Origin: Pseudomonas sp. CC120222-01a | GTDB taxonomy: Bacteria; Pseudomonadota; Gammaproteobacteria; Pseudomonadales; Pseudomonadaceae | Length of the DNA stretch: 64,000 nt | Direction: 5' to 3' | Assembly (NCBI RefSeq): GCF_003097235.1 | Contig: NZ_QEQQ01000002.1 | Location: 248,001 to 312,000, forward strand | Shown here: positions 1 to 9,188 of the stretch, piece by piece | Position numbering within the stretch: position 1 is the first letter of the stretch | How the letters are laid out: each line of letters starts with the position of its first letter | The notes under the pieces: model-generated | Seen by the model: the letters and a program-made list of their open reading frames with translations, nothing else | Databases searched by the model: none | What the model was told of the DNA's origin: nothing | Translations under genes and position numbers: made by a program

Positions 1-650
1 ACGTCAACGTTTCGGTCGGCACCATCTTCTCGGTACTGCGTTGCCCTAACGAGTACCTGAGCCAGAACGAAACCCTGAACGAAAACGCCTTCCTGCAGCC
101 AGGCACCCAGCAGGTCGCTGCCGGTTACGCCATCTACGGCCCGCAGACCATGCTGATCCTGACCCTGGGCAACGGCGTCAAGGGCTTCACCCTGGACCGT
201 GAACTGGGCAGCTTCGTCCTGACCCACGAGAACATCCGCGTGCCGGAAAGCACCGCCGAGTTCGCCATCAACATGTCCAACCAGCGTCACTGGGAAGCCC
301 CGGTGCAGCGCTACGTGGGCGAACTGCTGGCAGGCGAGACTGGCCCGCTGAAGAAGAACTACAACATGCGCTGGATCGCCTCGATGGTGGCCGACGTGCA
401 CCGCATCCTGACCCGTGGCGGCCTGTTCATGTACCCGCGCGATGCCCGCGACCCAAGCAAGCCGGGCAAGCTGCGCCTGATGTACGAAGCCAACCCGATG
501 TCGTTCATCATTGAACAGGCCGGCGGCGTGTCCACCGATGGTTACCAGCGCATCCTCGACATCAAGCCGGAGGGCCTGCACCAGCGCGTGTCGGTGATCC
601 TCGGCTCGAAGGAAGAGGTCGAGCGCGTTACCGCCTATCACAAGGAGTAA
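1..650 (+). CDS. fbp: Class 1 fructose-1,6-bisphosphatase, 3' part (5' end outside window)
   Basis: The frame is open from base 3 to a TAA at 648-650, giving about 215 residues of the C-terminal part. The enzyme hydrolyses fructose 1,6-bisphosphate to fructose 6-phosphate in gluconeogenesis, in the cytoplasm. Family features seen are a [11 protein letters not shown] stretch near the window edge, the [20 protein letters not shown] region that builds the sugar-phosphate site, a GGLFMYPRD segment, and the [12 protein letters not shown] motif near the C-terminus. The N-terminal metal-binding half is missing only because the window starts inside the gene. A DUF924 gene follows 3 bases after the stop, so the two are probably cotranscribed. 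Confidence 0.95.
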   Translation, partial: VNVSVGTIFSVLRCPNEYLSQNETLNENAFLQPGTQQVAAGYAIYGPQTMLILTLGNGVKGFTLDRELGSFVLTHENIRVPESTAEFAINMSNQRHWEAPVQRYVGELLAGETGPLKKNYNMRWIASMVADVHRILTRGGLFMYPRDARDPSKPGKLRLMYEANPMSFIIEQAGGVSTDGYQRILDIKPEGLHQRVSVILGSKEEVERVTAYHKE

Positions 651-653
651 GTC

Positions 654-1250
654 ATGCTCGCACCTTGGCAGCCGTTGCTGGAGTGGTGGTTCGGTTGGGG
701 CACCAGTCCCCAGGCCGTGGCTGACGAGAAGAGCACGCTGTGGTTCGGCAAGCATCACGATGCCGAAGCCCAGGCGCTGTTTGGCGACCTGGTCGAGCAC
801 GCCCTGGCGGGTGGGCTCGACGAGTGGCAGCAGAGCCCGCAGGGCTGGCTCGGCTTGCTGATCCTGCTGGACCAGCTGCCGCGCATGCTCTACCGCGACA
901 CGCCGCGCGCCTTTGAAGGCGACCGGCGTGCCCAGGTGGTGGCCATGCAGGGTCTGCAGAAAAACTGGGATTACCAGTTGCTGCCGATCCAGCGGGTGTT
1001 CGTGCTGCTGGTGCTGGAACATGCCGAGGTGCTGGACTGGCAGAACCTGTGCGTCGAGCGTTACCAGGTGCTGCTGGAAGAGCAGCCGGAGGATCACCGG
1101 CGCTTGTTCGAAGGCTTCCTCGATTATGCCGAGCAGCACCAGCGGGTGATTGCCCGCTTCGGTCGCTTCCCGCATCGCAACCTGGTACTGGGGCGACCGA
1201 GTACCAGTGAAGAGATGGACTTCCTGCTGGAGCCTGGGTCCAGGTTCTAG
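654..1250 (+). CDS. DUF924 family protein
   Basis: This 198-residue cytoplasmic protein has no signal peptide. It starts at an ATG 3 bases after the fbp stop, and the AAGGAG at the fbp 3' end (642-647) serves as its ribosome binding site. The N-terminal WFG segment, the LLILLDQLPRMLYRD stretch (about residues 68-82), and the C-terminal RFGRFPHRN motif (about 170-178) are typical of the DUF924 family of all-helical proteins distantly related to TPR folds. The biochemical role of the family is not established. Close coupling to fbp and a REP pair right after the stop suggest a two-gene transcription unit. Confidence 0.85.
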   Translation: MLAPWQPLLEWWFGWGTSPQAVADEKSTLWFGKHHDAEAQALFGDLVEHALAGGLDEWQQSPQGWLGLLILLDQLPRMLYRDTPRAFEGDRRAQVVAMQGLQKNWDYQLLPIQRVFVLLVLEHAEVLDWQNLCVERYQVLLEEQPEDHRRLFEGFLDYAEQHQRVIARFGRFPHRNLVLGRPSTSEEMDFLLEPGSRF

Positions 1251-1255
1251 ATCCC

Positions 1256-1361
1256 TGGGGCTGCTTTGCAGCCCATTCGCGACACAAGGCCGCTCCTACA
1301 GGAGATCGCGGTCACTTGTAGGAGCGGCCTTGTGTCGCGAAAGGGCCGCACAGCGGCCCCA
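1256..1361. repeat. Inverted REP pair (CGACACAAGGCC type)
   Basis: Two REP-like arms face each other. The left arm reads TTCGCGACACAAGGCCGCTC and so on, and its reverse complement recurs at 1317-1341. Each arm is preceded by a small self-complementary hairpin of the GGGGCTGC..GCAGCCC or GGCCGC..GCGGCC kind. It lies between the convergent DUF924 gene and a chemoreceptor gene, where it could form a long hairpin and act as a bidirectional terminator or mRNA stabiliser. Confidence 0.8.
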
Positions 1362-1367
1362 GCGGAT

Positions 1368-3260
1368 TCAGATCCGGAAGCTGCCTACCAGGTGCTTCAA
1401 CCGCTCGACCTGATGCTCCAGGTCGGTGCAGGCACGCAAGGTGCTCTGCAGGTTCTGCACCCCTTCCTGATTCAATGTATTGATTTCGGTGATGTCGACA
1501 TTGATCGACTCGACAACGGCCGTCTGCTCTTCGGTGGCGGTGGCCACCGACTGGTTCATGCCATCGATCTCGCCAATACGCTGGGTCACGCTGCCCAGGC
1601 GTTCGCCGGCCTGGTTGGCAATCCCCACGCTGTGGTCACTGTGCTCACGGCTCTGGTTCATGGTGCTGACCGCCACTTGTGCGCCGGCCTGCAGTTCTTC
1701 GATCAGGCGCTGTACCTGTTGTGCCGACTCCTGGGTACGGTGGGCCAGGTTGCGTACTTCATCGGCCACCACGGCAAAGCCACGCCCGGCCTCGCCGGCA
1801 CGGGCCGCTTCAATCGCGGCGTTGAGCGCCAGCAGGTTGGTCTGCTGGGAAATACCGCTGATCACATCGAGGATCTGGCCGATGTTGGCGGTGTGGGCAT
1901 TGAGCGTCTCGATGTTGCCGCACGAGTCGCTGATGCGTGCCGACAGCTGGTTCATCACATCGATGGTGCGCCCGACCACTTGCTGGCCGTCCTCGGCCAG
2001 GCCACGCGCTTCGCTGGAATGTTGCGAGGCCAGCGCGGCGTTCTGGGCGATTTCCTGGGCGGCGGCGCCCAGCTCGTTGATGGCTGCCGCCACGCTGCTG
2101 GTACGGCTGGACTGCTGGTCGGCATTGTTGATCGAGGCATTCGAAGCGGTCACCACCTGGGCAGCCACGGCGTTGACCTGGCCGGTGGCCGAGGCCACTT
2201 CGCGGATCGACTCGTGAATACGCTCGACAAAGCGGTTGAACGACTGGCCAAGGCTGCCGAATTCATCCTGGGCGTGAATGGTCAGGCGCCGGGTCAGGTC
2301 GCCTTCGCCTTCGGCAATGTCATGCATGGCGCGGCCCATCAGGTGCAGTGGCTCCATCAGCACGCGGATCAGCAGGCCGAGCAGGGCGATGATCGCCACC
2401 ACCGCGATCAAGGTGGCGATGATGGCGGAGGTGCGCAGCTCACCCAGCATGGCGAACGCTGCATCCTGGTCGAGTACCAGGGCCACGTACCAGTCCGCCG
2501 ACGGCACACCGTCGACGTGGGTGAAACTGATGAACTGCTTGCGGCCATCGACTTCGACTTCCTTCAGGCCGCTGCCGATGCGCGGCGTGTCCTGCGGATA
2601 GACGTCAGCCAGGGTCTTCAGGGCCAGGTCGGCTTTGGGGTGGATAAGGATCTTGCCTTCGCCGTTGACGATGAAGGCATGGCCCTGGCCGTCGAAGTTC
2701 AGGGCGTTGATCAGGTTGCTGATGGTCTGCAGGTCGGTGTCGACGCCGCTGACGCCGATCAGCCGGCCCGCCTGCTGCACCGGGGTGGCCAGGGTGATCA
2801 CCAGCTTGCCGGCCGAGGCCGAGATGTACGGCTCGGTGACAATGGTCTGGCCGCTGGCGCTGGCCGCCTTGTACCAGCCCCGCACCCGCGGGTCGTAGTC
2901 GGCGGCGCGGTTACCTACCGGTACCGACTGCATGCTGCCGTCCTGGCCGCCGAAATAGGTGAGCTGGAAATTCTTGCCGTACACCGGCAAGGCCAGGCTG
3001 CGGTCCAGGCTGGCTTTGCCCGGCCCATCGACGGCAACTTGCTGGGCCAGTGAGTCGAGCAACTGGATGCGGCTGTCGAGCCAGTTGCGGATGTTGCCGG
3101 CGGTGAGGTTGCCCAGGTCCTGCAGGTTGGTCTGCGTGTCGCTGCGCAGGGACTGGCGTTGTCGGTAGTCGTTGAACAGCACGAAACAGGTAAAGGCAAC
3201 GGCCACCACGAGGGCGGCGGCCAGCAGGATCTTGTGGCTGAACTTGAGGTTCTTGGTCAT
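1368..3260 (-). CDS. Methyl-accepting chemotaxis protein with amino-acid-type dCache sensor
   Basis: This 630-residue inner-membrane chemoreceptor has a first membrane helix at about residues 9-29 and a periplasmic dCache_1 domain at about 35-275. A second membrane helix lies at about 277-300, followed by HAMP and a cytoplasmic signalling domain with the conserved hairpin tip near [19 protein letters not shown]. The sensor carries Y122, R127, W129, Y130 and D174, which line up with the Y/R/W/Y/D set described for amino-acid-binding dCache_1 domains such as PctA, so an amino acid ligand is likely. I chose the ATG at 3260 (MTKNLKF) over an upstream extension from 3350, because the extension is Arg/Cys-rich and unlike a receptor N-terminus. 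It is transcribed alone and converges on the DUF924 gene. Confidence 0.9.
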   Translation of the reverse strand: MTKNLKFSHKILLAAALVVAVAFTCFVLFNDYRQRQSLRSDTQTNLQDLGNLTAGNIRNWLDSRIQLLDSLAQQVAVDGPGKASLDRSLALPVYGKNFQLTYFGGQDGSMQSVPVGNRAADYDPRVRGWYKAASASGQTIVTEPYISASAGKLVITLATPVQQAGRLIGVSGVDTDLQTISNLINALNFDGQGHAFIVNGEGKILIHPKADLALKTLADVYPQDTPRIGSGLKEVEVDGRKQFISFTHVDGVPSADWYVALVLDQDAAFAMLGELRTSAIIATLIAVVAIIALLGLLIRVLMEPLHLMGRAMHDIAEGEGDLTRRLTIHAQDEFGSLGQSFNRFVERIHESIREVASATGQVNAVAAQVVTASNASINNADQQSSRTSSVAAAINELGAAAQEIAQNAALASQHSSEARGLAEDGQQVVGRTIDVMNQLSARISDSCGNIETLNAHTANIGQILDVISGISQQTNLLALNAAIEAARAGEAGRGFAVVADEVRNLAHRTQESAQQVQRLIEELQAGAQVAVSTMNQSREHSDHSVGIANQAGERLGSVTQRIGEIDGMNQSVATATEEQTAVVESINVDITEINTLNQEGVQNLQSTLRACTDLEHQVERLKHLVGSFRI

Positions 3261-3484
3261 TTTTCTGGTCTGCACAAGGCAAGGCATAGGAGGGCGCTGT
3301 GGCAATGCGCCACAGCGTGCTCGCTGTGTCGTCGTGGCGCGGCAAAACATTAATCGTTTGCGCAGGTCCAGCCGACCAACGGCGTACGACTAAAGCGGTG
3401 TCGCCAGGGAACCAGGGAGGGATTTTCCCGTCGAAGATCACTGCAGGCCACTCGCCTGTGTCTATTTTCCAGGAGTGTCCCTTC

Positions 3485-3739
3485 ATGTCGTTGCGTTCCC
3501 TCGCCCTGTTGTCCTTGTGCGTCGTCCTGACTGCGTGCAGCAAGATCAATCAGGAAAACTATTCCAAGCTCAAGGCCGGCATGAACAAGGCCGAGGTCGA
3601 GCAACTGCTCGGCACGCCCACCGAGTGCTCCGGCGCGCTGGGCATGAGCAGCTGTACCTGGGGGGACGAGAAGAGCTTTATCAGCGTGCAATACGCGGCC
3701 GACAAGGTGCTGATCTACTCCGGGCAGGGCCTCAAATGA
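3485..3739 (+). CDS. Small lipoprotein with BamE/SmpA-like core
   Basis: This 84-residue predicted lipoprotein has a short hydrophobic signal and a lipobox LTAC, so Cys18 should be lipidated. The core contains YSKLKAGMNKAEVEQLLG followed by a short beta-rich segment with C..SSCTWG, resembling the SmpA/BamE-like fold of small outer-membrane lipoproteins. The exact family and function are not known to me. The ATG at 3485 has AGGAG about 10 bases upstream and begins exactly at the signal peptide, so longer in-frame starts are rejected. Its stop overlaps the start of the lipocalin gene (ATGA), implying translational coupling. Confidence 0.8.
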   Translation: MSLRSLALLSLCVVLTACSKINQENYSKLKAGMNKAEVEQLLGTPTECSGALGMSSCTWGDEKSFISVQYAADKVLIYSGQGLK

Positions 3740-4308
3740 GGCGTTTGCACGTACTGCTGGGGCTGTGCCTGGTGATGCTGCTGGGGGGCTGTGCCACCTC
3801 CGCCACCGACCCGCTGGCGCCGAAGACCGCCGGTAATGTCGACCTCAAGCGCTATCAGGGCAAGTGGTACGAACTGGCGCGTCTACCGATGAAGTATCAG
3901 GCCGACTGCGCGCAGTCCGAAGCGCATTACAACCTTAAGCCCGATGGCTCGTACGGTGTGCTCAACCGCTGCCGCACGATGGGGGATGAATGGCTGCGCG
4001 CCGAAGGGCACGCCAACATCCAGGAGCCGGGCCATACCGACAGGCTGTGGGTGGAGTTCGACAACTGGTTTACCCGCCTGGTACCGGGCGTGGCCAAGGG
4101 CGAGTACTGGATCCTTTACGTGGACGACCACTATCGCACGGCGATCGTCGGCAGCCCGGATCGCAAGTACCTGTGGATCCTGTCGCGCACACCGACACTG
4201 CCGGTATGGGAGCGCGAGAGCCTGATGTCCAAGGCCCGTCAGCAGGGCTATGACACCAGCCGGCTGATCTGGCGTACGCCGGACAAGCAGATCGTGCAGA
4301 TGCATTGA
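3736..4308 (+). CDS. blc: Lipocalin family outer-membrane lipoprotein (Blc-like)
   Basis: The protein has 190 residues, with a signal peptide and a lipobox LLGGC that makes Cys19 the lipidation site. The lipocalin signature GKWYEL (about residues 42-48) and later strand motifs (NRC, AEGHA, YWILYVDDHY, WILSRTP) match bacterial lipocalin Blc. That family binds fatty acids or lysophospholipids at the inner face of the outer membrane, often under envelope stress. The start ATG overlaps the stop of the preceding lipoprotein by 4 bases, so the two form a small envelope operon. A REP pair follows the stop. Confidence 0.92.
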   Translation: MRRLHVLLGLCLVMLLGGCATSATDPLAPKTAGNVDLKRYQGKWYELARLPMKYQADCAQSEAHYNLKPDGSYGVLNRCRTMGDEWLRAEGHANIQEPGHTDRLWVEFDNWFTRLVPGVAKGEYWILYVDDHYRTAIVGSPDRKYLWILSRTPTLPVWERESLMSKARQQGYDTSRLIWRTPDKQIVQMH

Positions 4309-4312
4309 ATAC

Positions 4313-4431
4313 TGGGGCCGCTCTGCGGCCCTTTCCGACCGGTCCGGCGCCCCGGCAAGGCCGCTCCTACAGGAGATCGCGTTCTCTTGTGGGAGCGGCC
4401 TTGTGTCGCGAAAGGGCTGCAAAGCAGCCCC
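4313..4431. repeat. Inverted REP pair, hybrid of two REP types
   Basis: The left arm (about 4320-4373) contains CCGACCGGTCCGGCGCCCCG, the same type as the pair at 10769-10897. The right arm (about 4388-4431) contains the TTGTGTCGCGAAAGGG type seen at 1256 and 7231. Both arms share the inner AAGGCCGCTCC(T/C)ACA part, so pairing is restricted mainly to the inner stem. It separates the lipocalin gene from convergent hutF. Confidence 0.8.
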
Positions 4432-4438
4432 ATAACAC

Positions 4439-5803
4439 TCAGCCCAAGAGTTGCCGCAGTACTTCAGCAAACGCCTGTCGGCTTTCCTCTTCGTGGGCAT
4501 GCTGCCCCTGACGCACTACCCATTTGCCATTGACCATCACATCCCGCACCTGACGGTCGCCGCCCGCGAACAGCCAGCGGTTGAGAATGCCGTCTCCCTC
4601 TGCCATGGCGATATACGGGTCCTGCCCATCCAGCACCAGCCAGTCGGCCCGCTTGCCCACCGCCAGTTCGCCAATCGGCTGCCCCAATGCCTGCGCACCG
4701 CCGACCAGTGACGCGTCATACAGCGTGCGCCCGACCATCGGCTGGTCGCCACGGTACAGTCGGTTGCGCCGCTGGTCGCGCAGGCGCTGGCCATATTCCA
4801 GCCAGCGCAGTTCCTCGACCACGCTCAGCGACACATGGCTGTCCGAACCAATGCCCATGCGCCCGCCCTGGGCGAGGAAGTCCACCGCCGGGAAGATGCC
4901 GTCGCCCAGGTTGGCTTCGGTGGTCAGGCACAGGCCGGCCACTGCGCCACTGCGCGCCATGGCGGTGACTTCGTCAGCTTCGGCGTGGGTGGCGTGCACC
5001 AGGCACCAGCGGCGGTCCACTTCGACATGTTCATACAGCCATTGCAGCGGCCGCAGCCCACTCCAGGCCAGGCAGTCGTCGACTTCCTTCTGCTGTTCGG
5101 CGATGTGGATGTGAATCGGGCAGTGTTGATTGCCAGCTGCCAGTACCTCGGCGATCTGACCGGGCGTGACCGCGCGCAGCGAGTGGAAGCACAGGCCCAG
5201 TTGTTGGGCCGGTTGCGCTGCCAGTACCGGTGCCAGTTGTGCCTGCAGTTGCAGGTACTGTTCGGTGGAGTTGATGAAGCGTCGCTGCCCTTCGTTCGGT
5301 GCCTGGCCGCCGAAACCGGCATGGCTGTACAGCACCGGCAGCAAGGTCAGGCCGATGCCGCTGCTGGCTGCCGCCGCACTGATGCGTCGGGACAGTTCGG
5401 CCGGGTCGGCGTAGGCCTTGCCCGCCTGGTCATGGTGCACGTAGTGGAATTCTGCCACCGAGGTGTAACCAGCCTTGAGCATCTCGATATACAGCTGGCG
5501 GGCAATGACTTGCAGCTGCTCCGGGGTGATCTTGCCGACCAGCCGATACATCAGTTCACGCCAGGTCCAGAAGCTGTCATTGGGGTTGCCCGCGACTTCC
5601 GCCAGCCCCGCCATGGCCCGCTGGAACGCATGCGAGTGCAGGTTGGGCATGCCCGGTAGCAGCGGCCCGGCCAGGCGTTCGGCGCCGTCGGCCGAGGCGT
5701 CGGCTTCGATCCGGCTCAGCAGGCCATCACTGGAGACTTCGAAGCGGACGTTACTGGCCCAGCCCGTGGGCAGCAGGGCGCGTTCGGCAAAATAGGCGGA
5801 CAT
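4439..5803 (-). CDS. hutF: Formimidoylglutamate deiminase
   Basis: This 454-residue amidohydrolase-superfamily enzyme deiminates N-formimino-L-glutamate to N-formyl-L-glutamate plus ammonia. That is the fourth step of the five-step histidine route, with HutG acting next. The metal-binding LHSHAFQR motif lies near residue 57, and further His residues occur in HIHIAEQ and the later GIGSDSH segment. The ATG at 5803 has AGGA 8 bases upstream and is preferred to a TTG two codons earlier. It is divergent from hutC, with a palindromic HutC-like operator in the shared 109-base promoter region, so it is probably repressed by HutC. Confidence 0.95.
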   Translation of the reverse strand: MSAYFAERALLPTGWASNVRFEVSSDGLLSRIEADASADGAERLAGPLLPGMPNLHSHAFQRAMAGLAEVAGNPNDSFWTWRELMYRLVGKITPEQLQVIARQLYIEMLKAGYTSVAEFHYVHHDQAGKAYADPAELSRRISAAAASSGIGLTLLPVLYSHAGFGGQAPNEGQRRFINSTEQYLQLQAQLAPVLAAQPAQQLGLCFHSLRAVTPGQIAEVLAAGNQHCPIHIHIAEQQKEVDDCLAWSGLRPLQWLYEHVEVDRRWCLVHATHAEADEVTAMARSGAVAGLCLTTEANLGDGIFPAVDFLAQGGRMGIGSDSHVSLSVVEELRWLEYGQRLRDQRRNRLYRGDQPMVGRTLYDASLVGGAQALGQPIGELAVGKRADWLVLDGQDPYIAMAEGDGILNRWLFAGGDRQVRDVMVNGKWVVRQGQHAHEEESRQAFAEVLRQLLG

Positions 5804-5828
5804 CGGCAAAAATCCTGTTATTGTTTAA

Positions 5829-5848
5829 CTTGTATATACATATACAGG
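5829..5848. promoter_or_regulatory. Probable HutC operator between hutF and hutC
   Basis: An AT-rich palindromic stretch contains the perfect palindrome TGTATATACA (5831-5840), preceded by CT and followed by TATACAGG. The left half CTTGTA is identical to the half-site upstream of hutU at 7405. Its position in the divergent hutF/hutC promoter region fits autoregulation of hutC and repression of hutF. The call is based on symmetry and context. Confidence 0.7.
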
Positions 5849-5912
5849 CGTTTGCCTGCCGGGTAAACTGCGGCAAGCTACCGCTCATTCCATTGCCTAA
5901 GGACTCAACGCC

Positions 5913-6659
5913 GTGCCGACACCTCCTGTCTCCGCGCTGGTTGCCCAGATGGGCGAGGGCCCGGCGCCGCTGTATGCCCGGGTCAAGCAGATGATCATCC
6001 AGCAGATCGAAAACGGCAGCTGGCCACCGCATCACCGGGTGCCTTCGGAGAGCGAACTGGTCAGCGAGCTGGGCTTCAGCCGCATGACCATCAACCGTGC
6101 CTTGCGTGAGCTCACTGCTGAAGGCCTGCTGGTGCGGATGCAGGGCGTGGGCACTTTCGTCGCCGAGCCCAAGTCCCGTTCGGCGTTGTTCGAGGTCAAC
6201 AACATCGCCGACGAGATCGCCGGCCGTGGCCACCAGCATAGCTGCCAGGTAATCAAGCTGGCCGAGGAGGCCGCCGGTTCCGAGCGCGCCCTGGCCCTGG
6301 ACATGCGCGAAGGGCAGCGAGTGTTCCACTCGTTGATCGTGCATTACGAAAACGGCGTGCCGGTGCAGATCGAAGACCGCTACGTCAACGCGGCGATTGC
6401 CCCCGAGTACCTCAAGCAGGACTTCACCCGGCAGACGCCCTATGCCTATCTGTCCCAGGTCGCGCCGCTGACCGAGGGCGAGCACGTGGTCGAGGCGATT
6501 CTCGCCGAGCCCGAAGAGTGTCGCCTGCTGCAGATCGAGCGCGGCGAGCCCTGCCTGCTGATCCGCCGTCGCACCTGGTCTGGCCGTCAGCCCGTGACGG
6601 CGGCGCGACTGATCCACCCTGGTTCCCGTCACCGCCTTGAAGGACGTTTCAGTAAATGA
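5913..6659 (+). CDS. hutC: Histidine utilization repressor, GntR/HutC family
   Basis: This 248-residue transcription factor has an N-terminal GntR winged helix-turn-helix at about residues 18-85 (PSESELVSELGFSRMTINRALREL). The C-terminal UTRA/HutC effector domain spans about 100-240. In Pseudomonas, HutC represses hut genes and is released by urocanate. The start is a GTG at 5913. It overlaps hutD by 4 bases (ATGA), so hutC-hutD form one unit. Operator-like palindromes occur just upstream and before hutU. Confidence 0.95.
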   Translation: MPTPPVSALVAQMGEGPAPLYARVKQMIIQQIENGSWPPHHRVPSESELVSELGFSRMTINRALRELTAEGLLVRMQGVGTFVAEPKSRSALFEVNNIADEIAGRGHQHSCQVIKLAEEAAGSERALALDMREGQRVFHSLIVHYENGVPVQIEDRYVNAAIAPEYLKQDFTRQTPYAYLSQVAPLTEGEHVVEAILAEPEECRLLQIERGEPCLLIRRRTWSGRQPVTAARLIHPGSRHRLEGRFSK

Positions 6660-7225
6660 CCCAGTTGCAGTTGCTGCGTGCGCAGGACTACCCGCGCATG
6701 CCCTGGAAGAACGGTGGCGGTTTCACCGAAGAGATCACCCGCGACAACGGCGAGGGGCTTGATGGCTTCGGCTGGCGCCTGTCGATCGCCGATATCGAGG
6801 AGTCGGGCGGGTTTTCCGTGTTCGCCGGTTACCAGCGGATCATCACCGTGCTCCAGGGTGACGGCATGCGTTTGCTGGTCGATGACCAGGCCAGCCGGCC
6901 GCTGCTGCCGTTCGATGCCTTCGCCTTCAGTGGCGAGAGCCAGGTCAGCTGCAAGCTGCTCGGTGGGCCGATCCGTGATTTCAACCTGATCTATGCGCCG
7001 CAGCGCTATCGGGCGCGCTTGCAGTGGTTTGACGGCACCAGCCGGCTGTACAGCTCGGCGTCGACGGTGTTGCTGTTTGCGGCGAGCAATCAGGTTGAAG
7101 TGGCGATGGCTGGGGAAACGCACACGTTGGGTCTCTACGACTGCCTGCGGCTGGAGGGTAACGACGGGTTGCTGGGGCTGGACGTTCAAGGGCGGTTCTG
7201 CCTGATCGAACTCATTTCAAACTGA
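6656..7225 (+). CDS. hutD: HutD family protein
   Basis: This 189-residue cytoplasmic cupin-like protein contains the MPWKNGGG(F)TEEI motif (about residues 14-25) and WRLSIADIEESGGFS (about 41-55), which are diagnostic of HutD. In Pseudomonas fluorescens HutD is reported to moderate hut expression, possibly by binding a pathway intermediate, but its mechanism is not settled. Translation is coupled to hutC through a 4-base overlap. A REP pair follows before hutU, so hutU probably has its own promoter. Confidence 0.92.
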   Translation: MTQLQLLRAQDYPRMPWKNGGGFTEEITRDNGEGLDGFGWRLSIADIEESGGFSVFAGYQRIITVLQGDGMRLLVDDQASRPLLPFDAFAFSGESQVSCKLLGGPIRDFNLIYAPQRYRARLQWFDGTSRLYSSASTVLLFAASNQVEVAMAGETHTLGLYDCLRLEGNDGLLGLDVQGRFCLIELISN

Positions 7226-7230
7226 AATAG

Positions 7231-7356
7231 CTGGGGCTGCTGCGCAGCCCTTTCGCGACACAAGGCCGCTCCCACAAGTACAGCGCGATGGCTCAGGTTG
7301 GCGCTGAACCTGTGGGAGCGGCCTTGTGTCGCGAAAGGGTCGCGCAGCGGCCCCAG
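7231..7356. repeat. Inverted REP pair between hutD and hutU
   Basis: Two arms of the CTTTCGCGACACAAGGCCGC type (left arm from 7231, right arm to 7356) are separated by a spacer of about 35 bases. Each arm carries an outer mini-hairpin (GGGCTGCTGCGCAGCCC on the left). The element lies between co-directional genes and may terminate or attenuate hutCD transcripts. Confidence 0.8.
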
Positions 7357-7404
7357 TGCTTTCATGAATTCGGAGCAGTGGTCCGATAAATTTGGTTGTC
7401 CATG

Positions 7405-7418
7405 CTTGTACATACAAG
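7405..7418. promoter_or_regulatory. HutC operator upstream of hutU
   Basis: The near-perfect palindrome CTTGTACATACAAG lies 65 bases before the hutU start. Its half-sites CTTGTA and TACAAG are separated by 2 bases. The arrangement matches the HutC-type operator described in fluorescent pseudomonads and shares a half-site with the hutF/hutC site. It would allow repression of the hutU-H-permease-I-G unit. Confidence 0.75.
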
Positions 7419-7482
7419 TAAAGATGTGTTTGTATATTGGCCACGACACAACTGCCCGCGGACAACCGCCGAGGACCTTCCC

Positions 7483-9156
7483 GTGACCGACAACAACAAA
7501 TACCGTGACGTTGAAATCCGTGCCCCACGTGGCAACAAGCTGACCGCCAAGAGCTGGCTGACCGAAGCGCCACTGCGCATGCTGATGAACAACCTCGACC
7601 CGCAGGTCGCGGAAAACCCGAAAGAGCTGGTGGTGTATGGCGGCATCGGCCGCGCCGCGCGCAACTGGGCCTGCTACGACAAGATCGTCGAAACCCTGAC
7701 CCGCCTGGAAGACGACGAAACCCTGCTGGTGCAGTCGGGCAAGCCGGTCGGCGTGTTCAAGACCCACAGCAACGCCCCGCGCGTACTGATCGCCAACTCC
7801 AACCTGGTGCCGCACTGGGCCAACTGGGAACACTTCAACGAACTGGACGCCAAGGGCCTGGCCATGTACGGCCAGATGACCGCCGGCAGCTGGATCTACA
7901 TCGGCAGCCAGGGCATCGTCCAGGGCACCTACGAAACCTTCGTCGAAGCCGGTCGCCAGCACTACGGTGGCAGCCTGAAAGGCAAGTGGGTACTCACCGC
8001 CGGCCTCGGCGGCATGGGCGGCGCCCAGCCACTGGCCGCGACCCTGGCCGGTGCCTGCTCGCTGAACATCGAATGCCAGCAGAGCCGCATCGACTTCCGC
8101 CTGGAAACCCGCTACGTCGACGAACAGGCCACTGACCTCGACGACGCCCTGGCGCGCATCGCCAAGTACACCGCCGAAGGCAAGGCGATCTCCATCGCTC
8201 TGCACGGCAACGCCGCCGAAATCCTGCCAGAGCTGGTCAAGCGTGGCGTGCGCCCGGACATGGTCACCGACCAGACCAGCGCCCACGACCCACTGAACGG
8301 CTACCTGCCAGCCGGCTGGACCTGGGAACAGTACCGCGACCGCGCGCAGACCGAGCCGGCTGCAGTGGTCAAGGCCGCCAAGCAGTCGATGGCCGTGCAC
8401 GTACAGGCCATGCTCGACTTCCAGAAGCAGGGCATCCCGACCTTCGACTACGGCAACAACATCCGCCAGATGGCCAAGGAAGAGGGCGTGGCCAACGCCT
8501 TCGACTTCCCAGGTTTCGTCCCGGCCTATATTCGCCCGCTGTTCTGCCGCGGCATCGGCCCGTTCCGCTGGGCGGCGCTGTCTGGCGAGGCCGAAGACAT
8601 CTACAAGACCGACGCCAAGGTCAAGGAACTGATCCCGGACGACGCCCACCTGCACCGCTGGCTGGACATGGCCCGTGAGCGCATCAGCTTCCAGGGCCTG
8701 CCGGCCCGTATCTGCTGGGTTGGCCTGGGCCTGCGCGCCAAGCTGGGCCTGGCCTTCAACGAAATGGTCCGCAGCGGCGAGCTGTCGGCACCGGTGGTGA
8801 TCGGCCGTGACCACCTGGACTCCGGCTCGGTGTCCAGCCCCAACCGCGAAACCGAAGCCATGCGCGACGGCTCCGACGCCGTCTCCGACTGGCCGCTGCT
8901 CAACGCCCTGCTCAACACCGCAGGCGGCGCCACCTGGGTTTCGCTGCACCATGGCGGCGGCGTGGGCATGGGCTTCTCCCAGCACTCGGGCATGGTCATC
9001 GTCTGCGACGGTACCGATGAAGCCGCCGAGCGTATCGCTCGCGTGCTGACCAACGACCCAGGGACCGGCGTGATGCGCCACGCCGATGCCGGTTACGACA
9101 TCGCCATCGACTGCGCCAAGGAGCAGGGCCTCGACTTGCCAATGATCACAGGCTGA
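7483..9156 (+). CDS. hutU: Urocanate hydratase (urocanase)
   Basis: This 557-residue NAD+-dependent enzyme converts urocanate to imidazolonepropionate. The catalytic Cys lies in ARICWVG at codon 411, which is Cys410 of the mature P. putida enzyme once the initiator Met is removed. The nucleotide-binding [10 protein letters not shown] and [11 protein letters not shown] stretches are present. I chose the GTG at 7483 (VTDNNKYRD) with GAGGA 8-10 bases upstream. It gives the canonical length and excludes a longer reading that would run through the operator. An A-rich site for the Crc/Hfq system overlaps the first codons. It is the first gene of the main hut transcript. Confidence 0.97.
   Translation: MTDNNKYRDVEIRAPRGNKLTAKSWLTEAPLRMLMNNLDPQVAENPKELVVYGGIGRAARNWACYDKIVETLTRLEDDETLLVQSGKPVGVFKTHSNAPRVLIANSNLVPHWANWEHFNELDAKGLAMYGQMTAGSWIYIGSQGIVQGTYETFVEAGRQHYGGSLKGKWVLTAGLGGMGGAQPLAATLAGACSLNIECQQSRIDFRLETRYVDEQATDLDDALARIAKYTAEGKAISIALHGNAAEILPELVKRGVRPDMVTDQTSAHDPLNGYLPAGWTWEQYRDRAQTEPAAVVKAAKQSMAVHVQAMLDFQKQGIPTFDYGNNIRQMAKEEGVANAFDFPGFVPAYIRPLFCRGIGPFRWAALSGEAEDIYKTDAKVKELIPDDAHLHRWLDMARERISFQGLPARICWVGLGLRAKLGLAFNEMVRSGELSAPVVIGRDHLDSGSVSSPNRETEAMRDGSDAVSDWPLLNALLNTAGGATWVSLHHGGGVGMGFSQHSGMVIVCDGTDEAAERIARVLTNDPGTGVMRHADAGYDIAIDCAKEQGLDLPMITG
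7488..7500 (+). promoter_or_regulatory. Candidate Hfq/Crc catabolite-activity (CA) motif at hutU start
   Basis: The codons directly after the GTG read CGACAACAACAAA and contain the AACAACAA pattern that Hfq/Crc binds to block translation of catabolic mRNAs in Pseudomonas. The position over the initiation region is typical. The hut pathway is a recognised carbon-catabolite-repressed target in this genus; binding at this site is inferred. Confidence 0.6.
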
Positions 9157-9188
9157 TCGCTGCGCTTTGAGTGATACTGAATAACAAG

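Noticed and set aside
1266..3053. 595-codon open frame on the plus strand
   Set aside because: It lies wholly antisense to the chemoreceptor gene, has low-complexity composition typical of high-GC shadow frames, and has no start-site support.
7396..7482. Longer hutU start upstream of 7483
   Set aside because: It would translate through the HutC operator and lacks a ribosome binding site; the GTG at 7483 gives the known length.
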